From: a bacterium
GTDB taxonomy: Bacteria; Bdellovibrionota; Bacteriovoracia; Bacteriovoracales; Bacteriovoracaceae
Direction: 5' to 3'
Assembly (NCBI GenBank): GCA_030425045.1
Contig: JAUHVL010000008.1
Span: forward strand, 1 to 64,000
DNA: 64,000 nucleotides
Made by a program: the position numbers and the translations under genes. Of this stretch, positions 62,372 through 64,000 are shown piece after piece (within the stretch, counting starts at the first letter, position 1; each line of letters opens with the position of its first letter). The notes below the pieces were generated by a model that searched no databases, had not been told where the DNA came from, and worked only from the letters and a program-made list of their open reading frames with translations.

Positions 62372-64000
62372 TTAACGAACAGTTAAGTACATTCTGTAAA
62401 GTTCAACCAAGTCAGCTTTCAGACGGTTGATGTTTTGATCACCAAAGCTTTCTGTAATCTTTTGGAAGATATTATAAGAATATGGTGAACGGTACTTCTC
62501 AGTTAAGTAGTAACTTCCGTGAACATTTGTATAACCAACGATCGCCCCTTTGTTAAAGTGAGGAGAATCAGCAGTTTCAACGGTAAATGTTCCTGTATCT
62601 CTTAAGCTAGAAAGATCAAGACCGAGGTCATCTCTTAATTGCTCAGAAGAAAGCTTCACAACTCTAATTCTATCGACAAGAGAGTTATCAAAACTATTCG
62701 AAAAGTTTGCAGAGTTAAATGCATATAGGGCCCTAGAATAACCTAAGAACCAAGTATCCATATCAACTCTTGTGGTGAGTGAGTTTTCAAAAGCTCTTTC
62801 AACATATTCCTTAATTTCAGGAATATCAGCATAAGAAAGGTAACTAATATTATTAAAAGACTCACTTGGATTATACATAAAGCCTTCATCACCGATTAAA
62901 AACCTAACGGCAAATAGTTTATCGTAGAGGATACCTTGTCTTGTCACAGCACCAGTTCTGTTATCAAACTGTGTTCTCCAAGGACGGTCAGAAGCAGCTT
63001 GCTGAACAACACCATCGTAGAAAGCAAGAGAGAGCTTAACTGCGTGATGGAATTGATCATTAATGTCTTCAATGATGTCTTCTTTTTGATCTAGCGTAAG
63101 ATCAGGACGGTTTTTGAAGTACTCATTTAACTGATTACTTGTAAAATCCTGTCTCCACATTGCTAAGAACTTCTTGATATCCCACATTGTTCCGAAAAGA
63201 GCGTTGGCATAACTTTGCGTTCCCCAAAATGGTCTATCGTAACGGTAGTTTCTAATGAAATAGAGACTTTCATAGTCTTCAATCATATTAGCGATTACTT
63301 CCGTTGGAGTTGCACCTTTATCCCAAGTGTTACACATAGCATTTAGAGGTCTATGCTCATCAGTACAGAATAAGTGAAACTTTTCAGAGTCAACGGTTCC
63401 ATCTGAATAAAGGTATTGAATAGCTGCTTTGTCATAAGACTCCCAGTCATACTCAAGTCCAATTTCATCTTCTAACGCTAGGTAATCCATAACAGAAGAA
63501 GATGTTGCGTTCTCGTCAACAAAGTTTTTCTTATCAACTGAACCGTAGAAGTTGTGACGTAAACTTATATTGTGACCAAATTCGTGAATCGCAACACGGT
63601 ATAAAATATCGTCAACAATTTCTTTATTGGTTTTACCTTTAGTAATGGCACCTCTTACCCCAGCAAGAGCTTCCATTAATGGATACTGACAATGTCCTCT
63701 TTGCTGATCACGAATTTCACTTTTCATTTTCTCGTCCATTTCAACAAATACTTTATCCATTCCTTTGTTGAAATTAGTGAAGTTGGTGTGAAGTCCGTGC
63801 CCAGAGTGAGATAACATTTCATCAATTTGCGAGGAATCTCTCGCTGTAAAAATACTATGTTCTTGTGGATCTACAGTTGTAAATGAGTTCCAGTAAGGAA
63901 GACCATAAGTCTTATCCATCATAACTCGATGAAAAATGTCTCCCGATTTTCTTTCTGTGAAATCCATCGGCATTTTCCACTGATCAGATTCAAAACCAAG
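62372..64000 (-). CDS. Large zinc-dependent metalloprotease (partial, 5' end outside window)
   Basis: The frame is open to the window edge; the visible part is about 542 residues. The zinc motif RVAIHEFGHNISLRHNFYGS (HExGHxxxLRHNF) is that of the DUF4953/DUF5117 group of zinc peptidases. Downstream stretches such as SSVMDYLALEDEIGLEYDWESYDKAAIQYLY match the usual Met-turn and following segment. An earlier part with signal and pro-domain must lie beyond 64000. These proteases are frequent in predatory Bdellovibrionota. Confidence 0.88.
   Translation of the reverse strand, partial: LGFESDQWKMPMDFTERKSGDIFHRVMMDKTYGLPYWNSFTTVDPQEHSIFTARDSSQIDEMLSHSGHGLHTNFTNFNKGMDKVFVEMDEKMKSEIRDQQRGHCQYPLMEALAGVRGAITKGKTNKEIVDDILYRVAIHEFGHNISLRHNFYGSVDKKNFVDENATSSSVMDYLALEDEIGLEYDWESYDKAAIQYLYSDGTVDSEKFHLFCTDEHRPLNAMCNTWDKGATPTEVIANMIEDYESLYFIRNYRYDRPFWGTQSYANALFGTMWDIKKFLAMWRQDFTSNQLNEYFKNRPDLTLDQKEDIIEDINDQFHHAVKLSLAFYDGVVQQAASDRPWRTQFDNRTGAVTRQGILYDKLFAVRFLIGDEGFMYNPSESFNNISYLSYADIPEIKEYVERAFENSLTTRVDMDTWFLGYSRALYAFNSANFSNSFDNSLVDRIRVVKLSSEQLRDDLGLDLSSLRDTGTFTVETADSPHFNKGAIVGYTNVHGSYYLTEKYRSPYSYNIFQKITESFGDQNINRLKADLVELYRMYLTVR

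Overview
The window reads as a low-GC, Gram-negative chromosome segment. Secreted metalloproteases, many small lipoproteins and beta-barrel proteins, an Mla lipid-transport locus and a type II fatty-acid cluster suggest a predatory Bdellovibrionota of the Bacteriovorax/Halobacteriovorax type. That placement is inferred from gene content and protein style; no marker gene was compared.

Region 1 (1-18.7 kb) is housekeeping. It holds mlaD-mlaF-mlaE, alr, a receiver-like protein and aroK on the minus strand. A long plus-strand cluster follows: yceD-rpmF-fabH-fabD-fabG-acpP-fabF-glyA-nrdR-nusB plus a small orphan gene. Then come a methyltransferase, a DUF6165 protein, a low-molecular-weight phosphatase, def, a lipoprotein, an SDR, a metal permease and a TauE-like exporter.

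Region 2 (18.76-35.5 kb) is the most unusual part. A tRNA-Asp gene with a clear promoter and terminator is followed by a tandem array of about six accessory cassettes. Each cassette ends in a copy of the tRNA 3' end (core CTCGTCGCTCCCGCCA). Four of these junctions are nearly identical units of about 179 bp. Each unit carries a second tRNA-like core, two GATCCAC repeats 11 bp apart, a 20-bp tandem repeat and a terminal hairpin. Two further junctions are degenerate or shortened. The cargo is an IS6-type insertion sequence, an exported ankyrin protein, BrnTA, a lipoprotein, an alpha/beta hydrolase, an orphan immunity gene behind the tail of a lost toxin, a frameshifted TOTE-type primase-helicase, three further HigBA/RelE-type toxin-antitoxin pairs, a tautomerase-Nudix pair and an exported isochorismatase-like enzyme. 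No site-specific recombinase is encoded in the window. The array therefore looks like an integron-like collection of non-autonomous elements built on a tRNA attachment site and served by an integrase elsewhere.

Region 3 (35.5-44.7 kb) holds an ORF6N protein, a VOC protein, type B L31, a CPXCG protein, folA, DoxX-like and CBS-domain genes, a LysR regulator next to a delta-class carbonic anhydrase, a DUF2490 protein, an M28 peptidase and a lipoprotein.

Region 4 (44.7-52.1 kb) is a four-gene operon with a good promoter and terminator. It encodes a small exported protein, a cytosolic winged-helix protein, an exported trypsin-like protease with a doubtful catalytic Asp, and a very large exported RCC1-like Cys-repeat protein. 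I recognise no described system with this composition.

Region 5 (52.2-64 kb) holds a collagen-like protein and a metal operon (beta-barrel protein, HMA protein, MerT-like protein, CsoR) headed by a perfect CsoR-like palindrome. It also has a thioesterase, a TPR protein, the MoxR-DUF58-TgpA trio and two secreted zinc proteases with an outer-membrane protein between them; the last protease gene runs off the window.
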